64,000 bases of DNA from Kaistella montana (GCF_024436175.1 NZ_JANFQP010000001.1:930001-994000); one strand, 5' to 3'; positions 1 to 8,480 are shown, counted from the stretch's first letter. Notes: generated by a model not told the origin, from the sequence alone. A program made the numbers and translations.

Positions 1-608
1 ATTGTGGTCACGAGCAAACGGTAGTTCTTTTCGAAATTACCATTTCCAATTTAAGAGCTGCTGGAGACATTGATGAACGCGATTTCCTTGACAGAGTGGA
101 TGTATTAGCTAAACTTGGCTACACCGTCATCATTTCAAATTTCTCAGAATATTATCGTCTTATCGACTATTTCGCCAATTATACCAACGGTAAAATCGGA
201 GTAGCAATGGGCGTTAACAATCTTTTGGATGTATTCGACGAAAACTATTACAAAAATCTTTCTGGGGGAATTCTAGAAGCATTCGGTAAATTCTTTAAAC
301 AAGATATGACGGTTTATCTTTATCCTTATAAAGATCCTGAAACCCACGAATCTCTTACTTCAAACAACTTGAAAGTTCATGATAATTTGAAAGAATTATA
401 CAAGTATTTCAAACTCAATCAGCGGATTGTTGATATTAAAAATTACAACCCCGATTACTCTGAGATCTACTCCCGAGAAATACTCAACAAAATTGCCAAT
501 CATGAAACCGGCTGGGAAAAGCAAGTACCAGATGGCGTTTCCGATATGATCAAAGAACGCGGAATGTTTGGCTACAAGGAAGAATTAAAACTCAAAGAAT
601 TTTCATAA
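1..608 (+). CDS. C-terminal part of an unassigned conserved protein (5' truncated by window)
   Basis: The reading frame is open from the first complete codon at base 3 and ends with TAA at 606-608, so about 200 C-terminal residues are visible. An internal ATG at 96 is not the start, because the frame continues upstream with coding-like sequence (CGHEQTVVLFEITISN). The visible part is soluble, mixed alpha/beta and rich in aromatic residues, with no membrane segment. I do not recognise a catalytic motif and assign no function. The next gene starts 11 bases downstream on the same strand, so the two probably share a transcript. Confidence 0.75.
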   Translation, partial: CGHEQTVVLFEITISNLRAAGDIDERDFLDRVDVLAKLGYTVIISNFSEYYRLIDYFANYTNGKIGVAMGVNNLLDVFDENYYKNLSGGILEAFGKFFKQDMTVYLYPYKDPETHESLTSNNLKVHDNLKELYKYFKLNQRIVDIKNYNPDYSEIYSREILNKIANHETGWEKQVPDGVSDMIKERGMFGYKEELKLKEFS

Positions 609-619
609 ATAAAAATAAA

Positions 620-1069
620 ATGTCAGAAATAAAAAAAAGACTTTCCTCCATCTTGGAAAGCCCAACTCACAATACTGAAGCTAAATTGCAGAAAATCTGC
701 CAACTCTTGGATCAGGAAATTTCGTATTTCAACTGGACCGGATTTTACTTTAAAAACGGTGATAAAGAGGAACTCATTCTAGGACCTTATGTAGGTGCAG
801 AAACCGACCACACCATCATTCCTTTCGGGAAAGGAATTTGCGGGCAAGTTGCAGTTTCTAACGAAACCTTTGTGGTTCCGGATGTTCACGATCAGGACAA
901 TTATTTAAGTTGTTCCATCGATACCAAGGCTGAAATCGTGGTGCCCATCATCAAAAATGGCGAAAATATTGGTCAGATTGATATTGATTCTCATTCTTTA
1001 GATCCTTTCACCGCCGAAGACCGCGAAATGCTAGAATGGCTTTGCGACGAGATTGCGAAAATTATCTAA
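620..1069 (+). CDS. msrC: GAF-domain free methionine-(R)-sulfoxide reductase
   Basis: A 149-residue single GAF domain matching the free methionine-(R)-sulfoxide reductase family, which reduces free oxidised methionine in the cytoplasm. Family signatures are visible: WTGFYF near residue 39, GKGICGQVA at 70-78, the VPDVH segment at 86-90 and SCSIDTKAEIVVPI from 97. Cys74 and Cys98 are spaced like the second cysteine and the catalytic cysteine of the E. coli enzyme. The third family cysteine, ten residues further upstream, is absent, so the resolving step may use fewer cysteines. It lies 11 bases behind the preceding gene and is followed by a strong terminator. Confidence 0.85.
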   Translation: MSEIKKRLSSILESPTHNTEAKLQKICQLLDQEISYFNWTGFYFKNGDKEELILGPYVGAETDHTIIPFGKGICGQVAVSNETFVVPDVHDQDNYLSCSIDTKAEIVVPIIKNGENIGQIDIDSHSLDPFTAEDREMLEWLCDEIAKII

Positions 1070-1090
1070 TCAGAATTATTCTAAAATAAA

Positions 1091-1124
1091 AAAAAGTGTG
1101 GATCTATTAAAATCCACACTTTTT
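1091..1124. terminator. Bidirectional rho-independent terminator
   Basis: A perfect 13-bp stem (AAAAAGTGTGGAT / ATCCACACTTTTT) with an 8-base loop sits between two convergent genes. The A/T-rich stem base supplies a U-tract in both directions, so it can end both the msrC-like and the GNAT transcripts. Confidence 0.9.
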
Positions 1125-1142
1125 GCTTTTATTGAAAATCTC

Positions 1143-1616
1143 TTATTTTCCAGCCAAATCAGAAATTCCTTTTTTATCTAAACGGAAAACCGTCCATTCC
1201 TCCATCGGTTTGGCTCCCAAAGCTTTGTAAAATTCAATGGAAGGCGTATTCCAATCGAGGACCGACCATTCAAAACGTCCGCAATTTTTGGCTGCTGCAA
1301 TTTTTGCCAATTCGATAAGCAGCGATTTTCCGTATCCTTTTCCGCGGTGTTCCGGCTCTACAAACAGATCTTCAAGATAAATCCCCGGCTTGCCTACAAA
1401 GGTTGAAAAATTATAAAAATAAAGCGCAAATCCAACAGGATTCTCATCTTCTTCCGCAATTAATACTTTCGCAAAATTATTGCTGAATATATTTTCTTTG
1501 AGCTCTTCCACAGAAGTGATCACATCATTCTCGAGTTTTTCGTAAACCGCTAATTTTTTAATCAAATCAAAAATAATGGGAGTATCGTTTTCTGTGGCTT
1601 TCCGGATTTTAAACAT
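1143..1616 (-). CDS. GNAT-family N-acetyltransferase
   Basis: A 157-residue single-domain GNAT protein. The acetyl-CoA binding motif is visible as EPEHRGKGYGKSLL, and the N-terminal MFKIRKATENDTPIIFDL and the YEKLE segment resemble the diamine/thialysine acetyltransferase (SSAT-like) subgroup. The acceptor substrate cannot be read from the sequence. It is monocistronic: a TATTTTTG element lies upstream at 1634-1641 and a shared terminator downstream. A structured repeat element lies further upstream. Confidence 0.85.
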   Translation of the reverse strand: MFKIRKATENDTPIIFDLIKKLAVYEKLENDVITSVEELKENIFSNNFAKVLIAEEDENPVGFALYFYNFSTFVGKPGIYLEDLFVEPEHRGKGYGKSLLIELAKIAAAKNCGRFEWSVLDWNTPSIEFYKALGAKPMEEWTVFRLDKKGISDLAGK

Positions 1617-1633
1617 TGTTTTTTTTTATCCAT

Positions 1634-1641
1634 CAAAAATA
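1634..1641 (-). promoter_or_regulatory. Bacteroidota -7 promoter element (TATTTTTG) of the GNAT gene
   Basis: It matches the TAnnTTTG consensus and sits 17 bases upstream of the GNAT start codon, which would give a very short 5' leader. Confidence 0.5.
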
Positions 1642-1680
1642 ATCAATTTTAATGGAATTTTCGAGAGAATACCTACTTCA

Positions 1681-1781
1681 TAGCCCCGATTGAACGGCAT
1701 GTTTGAGCTCTTTTTTCTTTTTGAAGGGATTTTGCGTTGGCAAAAGAAAAAAAGCGAGTAGTGAAAGCAGGAAATAGCTCC
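1681..1781 (-). ncRNA. Flavobacterial intergenic structured repeat, copy 1 (Flavo-1-like)
   Basis: Plus-strand edges read TAGCCCCGATTG...CGGCAT and GGAAATAGCTCC, followed by an A-run; the same edges recur at 42300-42375. Between them a T-rich arm (CTTTTTTCTTTTTG) can pair with CAAAAGAAAAAAAG. It lies directly behind the terminator of the E2 gene. In minus-strand sense it begins GGAGCTATTTCC and ends GGGGCTA. From memory this resembles the Flavo-1 RNA family; neither name nor strand is proven. Confidence 0.5.
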
Positions 1782-1788
1782 TAAAAAA

Positions 1789-1819
1789 AACCTCCGGAAA
1801 AAATCTCTCCGAAGGTTTC
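1789..1819 (-). terminator. Terminator of the E2 acyltransferase gene
   Basis: Minus-strand hairpin AACCTTCGGA / TCCGGAGGTT with one G-U pair, followed by a U-run of about eight. It lies some 20 bases after the stop codon at 1841. Confidence 0.8.
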
Positions 1820-1840
1820 TATGATTATTGATTTGATGTC

Positions 1841-3169
1841 TTAAATTTCAGTATTCAAATCCCAGTTCTGTAAATAATCGTGGACATGTTTCAGGAACAT
1901 TCCGCCCAGTGAACCGTCTACTACACGGTGATCGTAAGAATGCGACATGAACATCAAATTACGAATCGCAATCACATCGCCGTCTTTTGTTTCCAAAACT
2001 GCAGGCTTTTTCACAATCGCTCCAACTGCCAAAATTGCCACTTGAGGTTGTGGAATAATTGGTGTTCCCATCAAATTTCCGAATCCTCCGACATTAGAAA
2101 TCGTATAAGTAGCACCTTGTGTATCTTCTGGCTTTAATTTTTTATTTCTTGCTCGGTAAGCCAAATCATTGATCGCTTTCGCAAGGCCGGAAAGTGAGAG
2201 TTGATCAGCATTTTTAATCACAGGAACAATTAAATTTCCGTCCGGAAGTGCAGTCGCCATTCCGATATTGATGTTTTTCTTTTTAATGATTTTATCGCCG
2301 TCCACGGAAACATTGATCAATGGGAAGTCTTGGATAGCCTTCACGATTGCTTTCACGAAAATAGGCATGTAAGTCAGTTTTTCGCCTTCTCTTTTTTCGA
2401 AAATATCTTTATGTTTCGTTCTCCATTTCACCACGTTCGTCACATCTGTTTCGATGAAAGAAGTGACATGCGGAGAAATTCTTTTGGAATTTACCATTGC
2501 ATCGGCGATAATCTTGCGGACTCTGTCCATTTGTATGATTTCATCACCTTCTGAAACTTGAACAGGCACTGCAACCGGTGCGGCAACTTGTACCGGAGCA
2601 GCTACAGGAGCCGAAGCTTGAGGAGTTTCCACGGGTTTACTATTACCGCGATTGGCAACATAAGACAAGATATCTTCTTTTGTAATTCTGCCTTCCAAAC
2701 CGCTTCCTTTGATGGATTGCAATTCAGTTTCGGAAATATTTTCTTGATGTGCAATATTTTTAACTAAAGGTGAAAGATAAATATCACCGGAAAATTCCTG
2801 TGGAGCAGAATTTTGCAAAGGTTTCTCCAGTTCTTTTACTTCTTCGTTGGTAAGCTGAGGAATTTCTGTCTGTACTTCGGCATGAAATTTTGTTTCTTGC
2901 GGCTGTTCTGCAACTGCTTCACCAGCACCGGCAACTTCCAGAATTGCGATTGCTTCGCCAATTTTAGCAACTTCGTCTTTCTGCTTAAGGATTTTAATAA
3001 TTTTCCCAGAAACAGGCGTCGGAACATCAGAATCCACTTTATCGGTCGCAATTTCTACGACAGAATCGTCTTCTTTTACGGTATCGCCTTCATTAAACAA
3101 CCAGCTGATTACTGTAGCTTCCATCACGCCTTCTCCCATTGAAGGAAGTAATAATTTATATTCTGCCAT
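1841..3169 (-). CDS. Dihydrolipoamide acyltransferase (E2) of a 2-oxo acid dehydrogenase complex
   Basis: A 442-residue E2 enzyme that transfers acyl groups from lipoyl arms to CoA. Domains in order: a lipoyl domain (residues 1-80) with lipoyl-lysine K44 in ATDKVDSD; an Ala/Pro-rich linker; a peripheral E3/E1-binding domain near 130-170 (YLSPLVKNIA...GRITKEDIL); a second Ala/Pro/Val linker; and a catalytic domain ending with SYDHRVVDG, whose His414 and Asp418 are the active-site residues. The start is placed at 3169 (MAEYKLLLPSMGEG), not the ATG at 3190, because a TATCTTTG promoter element occupies 3190-3197. No E1 or E3 gene is adjacent, so the substrate (pyruvate, 2-oxoglutarate or branched-chain acids) is undetermined. 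Confidence 0.9.
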   Translation of the reverse strand: MAEYKLLLPSMGEGVMEATVISWLFNEGDTVKEDDSVVEIATDKVDSDVPTPVSGKIIKILKQKDEVAKIGEAIAILEVAGAGEAVAEQPQETKFHAEVQTEIPQLTNEEVKELEKPLQNSAPQEFSGDIYLSPLVKNIAHQENISETELQSIKGSGLEGRITKEDILSYVANRGNSKPVETPQASAPVAAPVQVAAPVAVPVQVSEGDEIIQMDRVRKIIADAMVNSKRISPHVTSFIETDVTNVVKWRTKHKDIFEKREGEKLTYMPIFVKAIVKAIQDFPLINVSVDGDKIIKKKNINIGMATALPDGNLIVPVIKNADQLSLSGLAKAINDLAYRARNKKLKPEDTQGATYTISNVGGFGNLMGTPIIPQPQVAILAVGAIVKKPAVLETKDGDVIAIRNLMFMSHSYDHRVVDGSLGGMFLKHVHDYLQNWDLNTEI

Positions 3170-3189
3170 TTTTTTATTTTGGATTTTCA

Positions 3190-3197
3190 CAAAGATA
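3190..3197 (-). promoter_or_regulatory. -7 promoter element (TATCTTTG) of the E2 gene
   Basis: TAnnTTTG match 20 bases upstream of the ATG at 3169. It overlaps the alternative ATG at 3190 and so argues against that start. Confidence 0.55.
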
Positions 3198-3325
3198 AAA
3201 ATTTTTGCGGATTAAAGAAATCTTAATTTTTGTACCTGTTTTTTGCTTTTATGGCAAATGATTTTTTCATATTGGAATCTTCAGATTTGTGGAAAAGTTT
3301 TCAGTAAATTTCACTAGGCTTTGAT

Positions 3326-3333
3326 TAAATTTG
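3326..3333 (+). promoter_or_regulatory. -7 promoter element (TAAATTTG) of the ABM-domain gene
   Basis: TAnnTTTG match 21 bases before the ATG at 3355. It overlaps the in-frame ATG at 3331, favouring the downstream start. Confidence 0.55.
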
Positions 3334-3354
3334 CATTTATATTTAAATCAAAAA

Positions 3355-3648
3355 ATGAAAAATTTATATATCGTAGCCTTATTCCACATTAAAGAAAATT
3401 ACTTGATGGATGCTATAGAACTCCTGAAGAAACTGGTATTCGAAACCCGTAAAGAAGAAGGCTGCCTGCAATATGATTTAATTGAAGACATCGAAAATAA
3501 AGGTGTTTTTTTCTTGGTAGAACTTTGGGAAACCGAGGAACATCACCATCAACACAACGGTTCGGAACATCTTTTTGAATTCCGAAAAAATGCCGCTCCT
3601 CTTTTTGAAAGTTCAACGGAAGTTTACCGCGGATCGAAACTTTTCTAG
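3355..3648 (+). CDS. Antibiotic biosynthesis monooxygenase (ABM) domain protein
   Basis: A 97-residue single ABM/dimeric alpha-beta barrel domain (MKNLYIVALFHIKEN...EEGCLQYDLIED...FFLVELWETEE). The pattern resembles small YgiN-like quinol monooxygenases. Such proteins act as dimers on quinone-like or heme-like substrates; the substrate here is unknown. The start at 3355 follows from the promoter element just upstream. The kinase pseudogene begins 11 bases after its stop codon, so this intact gene may have been brought next to the broken kdp remnants by a deletion. Confidence 0.75.
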   Translation: MKNLYIVALFHIKENYLMDAIELLKKLVFETRKEEGCLQYDLIEDIENKGVFFLVELWETEEHHHQHNGSEHLFEFRKNAAPLFESSTEVYRGSKLF

Positions 3649-3659
3649 AAAAACACAAT

Positions 3660-4742
3660 TTGAACTCGCTTTCAAATACAAGAAAATATCCCATAACAAA
3701 GCAATATTTTATTTGTTTTGCTTCTATTGCAGTACTTTCTGGGCTTTGCTATTTATTTAAAAATGACTTGAGCTACAAAGTTACGGCCTTGCTTCTCTTG
3801 CTATTGGTCACTATTTTGGCAATGCTTTTTGATATTTTACCCATTCTTTTTTCAGCGGTTTTCAGTGCATTGATTCAGAATTTCTTTTTTATTGCTCCTT
3901 ATTTTACATTTCATATCAGTAATCCGGAAGATATTTTGCTCTTTTTCATTTATCTTTCAGTGGCTTTGGTAAACGTTGTTTTGAGTTTTAAAATACGGGA
4001 AAAAGAAAAAAAGTCGCGGAACAAAGAAGAAAAGGTAAACACGATAAAATTGTATAATACTTTGCTGAATTCTCTTTCTCACGAATTAGAACACCGATTG
4101 CAACAATCATCGGAGCAGTGGATACTTTAAAAGAAAAAAAACATTGAAATTCCTGAAAATCTGCAAACCGAATTGCTCAACGAAATTGATATTGCGAGTT
4201 TAATACTTAATCGACAGGTTGAAAATTTACTGAATATGAGCAGGCTAGAATCAGGGATATTTGGACTAAAACCCGAATGGACGGATGTAAATGAATTGAT
4301 TTTTTCTGTCATTCATCAATTTACTGCAGCAAAAAATCATCAAATTATTTTTGATGCCGATGAAAAGCTTCCTTTAATGAGGTTTGATGGGGTTTTGATG
4401 GGACAGATTTTATATAATTTGGTTCATAATGCCGTTATTTATACCCCTGATTTTTCAACAATAAAACTTGGTTGTTCCTTAGAAAATGATTTTTCCATCA
4501 TCCAAGTTATCGATGATGGAAACGGGTTTCCTGAAAACGAAATCCCTTTTGTTTTTGATAAATTTTACAGACTACCAAATTCCAAAACCGGCGGAAGCGG
4601 ACTCGGACTTTCCATCTCAAAAGGATATGTAGAAGCCCATAACGGAACCATCGAACTTAGAAATAATGAAGATCGTGGCGCTGTTTTTACCTTGAAAATT
4701 CCTGTAGAAAGTTCTTATATTAATAATTTAAAGAATGAATAA
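3660..4742 (+). pseudogene. kdpD: KdpD-type sensor histidine kinase (membrane/kinase half), disrupted
   Basis: The first part (3660-4130, TTG start) holds the DUF4118-type membrane block with about four hydrophobic segments and ends just after the H-box start (NSLSHEL). Restoring one A near 4088 and removing one A from the A8 run at 4133-4140 would give SHELRTPIATIIGAV...LKEKNIEIPEN, the expected family sequence. As it stands, the misread stretch ends in TAA at 4128-4130. From 4131 the original frame resumes with an intact dimerisation helix, N-box (NLVHNAVIYTP) and G-boxes (DDGNGFPE, GGSGLGLSISKG). The His is present but uncoupled from the ATPase domain. The N-terminal KdpD/Usp half is absent, as is usual in Bacteroidota, where it is a separate gene. 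Confidence 0.8.
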
Positions 4743-5411
4743 AGCTCAAATTTTAATTATTGATGATGAACCTCAAATTCAAAAACTCCTTCAAATAACT
4801 TTGGAAAGTAACGATTATGAAGTTATTCAAGCAGAAACGGGGAAACAAGGAATTTTGATGGCCGCTAATTATTCTCCCTATTTAATTTTGTTGGATTTGG
4901 GTTTACCCGACAAAAACGGCCACGAAGTTCTAAAAGAATTAAGAACTTGGTTCAGTAAAGCAATCATCATTCTTTCGGTGATTAATCATGAAAACGACAT
5001 TGTTTCCGCTTTGGATTCCGGAGCGACAGATTATTTGACAAAACCCTTCAGAAATGCCGAATTATTAGCAAGAACAAGAGCTGCGATTAGAAACAATCAA
5101 CCCAAAAATGATTTACCAACAGAAACTTTCGATGATTTAGAAATCGATTTCATGGCAGGAACGGTAAAGAAAAATTCAGAAATTCTGAAATTTACCAGCA
5201 CCGAATTTAAAATTCTTTCGCTATTCGCAAAAAATGAAGGCAGAGTGCTCACTCATCAATTTATTTTGAAAGAAGTTTGGGGAGTTGGTCATCAAACAGA
5301 AATTCAGTATTTGCGGGTTTTTGTAGGGAATTTGAGAAAAAAATAGAGAAAAACCCCAACCAGCCGGAACACATCATCACCGAAAGCGGTGTAGGTTACC
5401 GGTTTCATTAA
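4735..5411 (+). pseudogene. kdpE: KdpE-type response regulator with C-terminal frameshift
   Basis: An OmpR/KdpE-family regulator. The receiver domain (residues 1-115) has the DDE acidic pair, the phospho-acceptor Asp in LLDLGLPDKNG, the Ser position in ILSV and the Lys in YLTKPF. The winged-helix DNA-binding domain follows (FTSTEFKILSLFAKNEGRVLTHQ). The frame stops at 5344-5346 in LRKK. One missing A in the A7 run at 5337-5343 would extend it through IEKNPNQPEHIITESGVGYR to TAA at 5409-5411, the usual family end. The lost piece is the wing hairpin that contacts DNA. The start ATG overlaps the kinase stop, as in intact operons. Confidence 0.8.
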
Positions 5412-5520
5412 AAATAGTCACTACTATTGATTTTTTTTAAATCTTTATAAAATCTTTATACTTTCCTACAACTGTTTTATATTTCCTTTATGGCATAGTC
5501 GTCACCTTTGTGCAGTAATA

Positions 5521-6060
5521 AAAACTGTATTTAAGACGACAAATTCTGCCCATTCATCGGCATTTAACAAAGTTACCTTCGCATCTGTACTCGTTGCTTT
5601 GGGAATAATTTATGGAGACATCGGAACCAGTCCACTCTATGTGATGAAAGCTATTGTAAGCTCCCGAAAAATTGATGGATTATTAATTTACTGAGGTGTT
5701 TCTTGCGTCTTTTGGACATTGGTTTTCCAAACCTCTGTTAAATATATTTGGCTCACTTTAAAAGCCTGATAACCAAGGCGAAGGTGGTGTTTTTTCGCTC
5801 TATGCATTGGTCAGAAGATACGGCAAAAAATTAGTGATACCCGCAATTTTAGGAGCCACTATTCTGCTTGCGGATGGAATTATCACGCCGCCAATTTCCG
5901 TAGCTTCTGCTGTGGAAGGCTTAGGAATGATTAAAGGACTTGAAAATACCATTGTTGCGGAAAATTCTGTTACCATTGGAATTGTGGTGGTGATTTTATC
6001 GCTTTTATTTTTCTTTCAAAGGTTCGGAACAAATGCTGTCGGGAAATTTTTCGGACCAAT
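5521..6060 (+). pseudogene. kup: Kup-type potassium transporter, 5' remnant with several lesions
   Basis: Recognisable Kup N-terminal sequence: [16 protein letters not shown], then [37 protein letters not shown] and, in another frame, NQGEGGVFSLYALVRRYG and LLADGIITPPISVASAVEG. Lesions: no start codon in the expected region; an in-frame TGA at 5692-5694 where the family has Gly; an extra T at 5767 that breaks the LKADNQGEGG motif; and loss of everything after FGTNAVGKFFGPI near 6060, where porin sequence takes over. Kup proteins are H+/K+ symporters of about 640 residues; only about 180 residues remain here. Confidence 0.85.
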
Positions 6061-6875
6061 TTACCTCCGATAATACCCCCTGGTTTTTTAATGGAATTCG
6101 TCTACAAATTTATCCTACAAAACATTTAAAAATAGAATCTTGGTTGATCAACGGATGGCAAAGTTACGGGAGATTCAATGCAATGCCCGGATTTGGCGGA
6201 AATATTACCTGGACTCCAAACAGTAATTTGAAATTAATTACCAATAATTATTACGGCTCAGATGCAGCTGGAATCCCTGATAGAAAACGTTTTCACAGTG
6301 ACAACAGCCTTCTTTACCGATATTATAACCAACCCAAATCCACAAAGATTTCAAGAATGGCATTTTCTTTCACAGGTGATTTTGGTTTTGAAAAAGGTGG
6401 TGGTGTAAACGGTTTGAAAAATGGCGGCGCAGAAAACGGACCTGCTCAATATTTTTTGAGTGCAATGTTTTATAACCGAATTTGGTTTGCAAAAAATAAA
6501 TTCGCTTGGACCTTCGGTGGTGGCGTCATGACCAATCCAGGAAGATATTTGGTACTTTATCCTACCGGTCAAGCCAGCCCGTTGCCTAATCCGGATAATC
6601 CGACACAAACTGAAGGAGCATTTCCTTTCAGCGCAAATCCGGGCGATAAATTCACCGCTTGGGATTGCTCTACGAATTTAGATTTTATGCCCAATCAAAG
6701 CATTACTTTTCGGTTGGAATATGTTCATCGCCAAGCGAATGTCCCCTACTTTGCAGGATCGGGAGGCGTGACTTCGCAAACAGGTTATTCCACTTCCGCT
6801 CTTGATCCCAATTGGAAACCCGATTTAGTAAAAACCGAAAATCGGATTATTTTAGCTTTATTATTTAGACTATAA
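6033..6875 (+). pseudogene. Outer-membrane beta-barrel porin (Kdp-operon type), 5' truncated
   Basis: An open frame of 280 codons, but its ATG at 6033 lies inside Kup sequence, so the first few residues are read from Kup DNA. True porin sequence starts around GNFSDQFTSDNTPWFFNGIR. The rest shows alternating aromatic/polar beta strands and ends in LALLFRL with a C-terminal hydrophobic residue, typical of the OmpL-like beta-barrel porins that accompany kdp genes in Bacteroidota. The signal peptide and first strands are missing, so export and folding are unlikely. It ends one base before the convergent lipB stop codon. Confidence 0.75.
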
Positions 6876-6876
6876 A

Positions 6877-7599
6877 TTAATTCAATTCAGCATCAAACAC
6901 TTCCATGAAGTATTTTTTTATTTTGTTTTTTAATTCAATAATTTCTTCTGAAGAAAATTCTCTTTCGAGTTCCCGCTTCAAAGAAGTTACCGTTTTATCC
7001 TTGATTCCGCATGGAATGATGTATTCAAAATATCTTAAATCCGTATTTACATTTAATCCAAAACCGTGCATAGTAACCCATTTCGAAGTTTTCACGCCCA
7101 TCGCACAGATCTTCCGTTGATAAGGTTTTCCCACATCCAGCCAAACTCCAGTTTCGCCTTCACTTCTTTCACCTATTAAGCCGTATTCTGCAATAGTTCT
7201 GATGATTACTTCCTCCAGATTTCGCATGTAAAGGAAAATATCAGATTTAAAATTATCCAGATCCAAAACCGGATATCCCACCAACTGTCCGAAACCGTGA
7301 TAAGTAATGTCTCCGCCACGATTCGTTTTCACAAAGGTGGCATTTATTTCTTTCAGCTTTTCGGAATTAGCGAGCATATTATGTTCATCGCCGGATTTTC
7401 CTAAAGTATAAACGTGGGGATGCTCCACAAAAAGCAGATAATTAGGGGTTTCTTCATATTCTCCATCGGTTCTTTCGCGGTTTTTCAGTTTCAGTTCAAT
7501 GATTTCTTTCATTAATTTTTCCTGATAGCTGAATGCCGGTTCATAATCCATCAAACCCAATTCCTCAAATTTTAAGGTTCTGTTTTGTGTCTTTGTCAT
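6877..7599 (-). CDS. lipB: Octanoyl-[acyl carrier protein]:protein octanoyltransferase (LipB)
   Basis: A 240-residue LipB that transfers octanoate from acyl-carrier protein to lipoyl-domain lysines, the first step of endogenous lipoate synthesis. Such lipoyl domains include the E2 enzyme encoded at 1841-3169. Signatures: HPHVYTLGKSGD, RGGDITYHGFGQLVGYPVL, the catalytic Lys170 in AMGVKTS and the catalytic Cys197 in IIPCGIKDK. The length fits the family. It is convergent with the porin remnant, with one base between stop codons, and lies downstream of trpA but separated by 116 bases. Confidence 0.95.
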   Translation of the reverse strand: MTKTQNRTLKFEELGLMDYEPAFSYQEKLMKEIIELKLKNRERTDGEYEETPNYLLFVEHPHVYTLGKSGDEHNMLANSEKLKEINATFVKTNRGGDITYHGFGQLVGYPVLDLDNFKSDIFLYMRNLEEVIIRTIAEYGLIGERSEGETGVWLDVGKPYQRKICAMGVKTSKWVTMHGFGLNVNTDLRYFEYIIPCGIKDKTVTSLKRELEREFSSEEIIELKNKIKKYFMEVFDAELN

Positions 7600-7715
7600 T
7601 ATTTATTTTTTATTTGAAAGCCAACTTTATCACAGTTGATTTTTTGGAAACATCCTCAATTTAGAAAATGTTTTTTTTAATTTTCCTGAATATTTTAACG
7701 TTCAAAAATACAAAA

Positions 7716-8456
7716 TTAATTTATTATGCTTTGAATAAAATTTCTGGAATCTTCTTTCCAATTGTTATTATCCATAAGAATTTTCACAAAAGCAGTTCCG
7801 ATAATTCCTCCTGCAGATTTTTGAGTAATAGTTTCAAAAACGGATTTATTTTTAATTCCAAAACCAATCATCACTGGATTTTTCAATTTTAAATTTGAAA
7901 TTCGGCTCAAATACGCTTCATTATTAACTACTTTTTGAGAATTTCCTGTTGTTGAAGAACTAGAAACCGCATACAAAAACCCCGAACTCAGTGAATCGAG
8001 GTAGAGAATTCGCTCATCTGAAATTTCTGGTGTGATCAAAAAGGTGAAATTCAAGTGATACTTTTCTAGAATCTGTCTGTAATTTTTTTCAAATTCAATC
8101 GGTGGCAAATCCGGAATAATTAATCCGGAAACTCCTGATTCTGCACATTCTTCACAAAATTTCTCGAAACCAAAACTTAAAACCGGATTGATATAACCCA
8201 TCAAAATTACCGGAATATTAATTTCTGATTTCACCGACTTTAGCTGCTCGAAAAGTTTGGCAATCGTCATTCCGTTTGACAAAGCCAGTTCGTGCGCTTT
8301 CTGAATCACTTCACCATCAGCAACAGGATCGGAATAAGGCATGCCGATTTCCACAAAATCAGCACCTGAACTTTGAATAATTCTCAGAATTTCCGGAGTG
8401 TCTTCTAACTTTGGAATTCCCGCTGTGAAATAAATATTGAGTTTTTTATTGATCAT
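7716..8456 (-). CDS. trpA: Tryptophan synthase alpha chain
   Basis: A 246-residue TIM barrel that cleaves indole-3-glycerol phosphate to indole and glyceraldehyde-3-phosphate. The catalytic pair is Glu36 (DFVEIGMP) and Asp47 (SDPVADG), equivalent to Glu49/Asp60 of the enterobacterial enzyme. The phosphate-binding region near the C-terminus (GFGIKNKSVF, GGIIGTAFVK) is present. Last gene of the trp operon, 24 bases after trpB. Confidence 0.97.
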   Translation of the reverse strand: MINKKLNIYFTAGIPKLEDTPEILRIIQSSGADFVEIGMPYSDPVADGEVIQKAHELALSNGMTIAKLFEQLKSVKSEINIPVILMGYINPVLSFGFEKFCEECAESGVSGLIIPDLPPIEFEKNYRQILEKYHLNFTFLITPEISDERILYLDSLSSGFLYAVSSSSTTGNSQKVVNNEAYLSRISNLKLKNPVMIGFGIKNKSVFETITQKSAGGIIGTAFVKILMDNNNWKEDSRNFIQSIIN

Positions 8457-8480
8457 TTTTGCTAATTTTTAATCCAAATT

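Noticed and set aside
2813-3142. Open frame antisense to the E2 gene
   Set aside because: It overlaps a well-supported gene, and its composition is the complement of coding sequence rather than a protein-like pattern.
4127-4312. Minus-strand frame inside the kinase pseudogene
   Set aside because: It lies opposite recognisable kinase sequence and has no protein-family features.
3660-6875. All lesions are sequencing errors
   Set aside because: Two lesions are homopolymer indels and could be errors. The TGA, the extra T outside a run, the missing 5' and 3' ends and the kup-porin joint cannot be explained that way.
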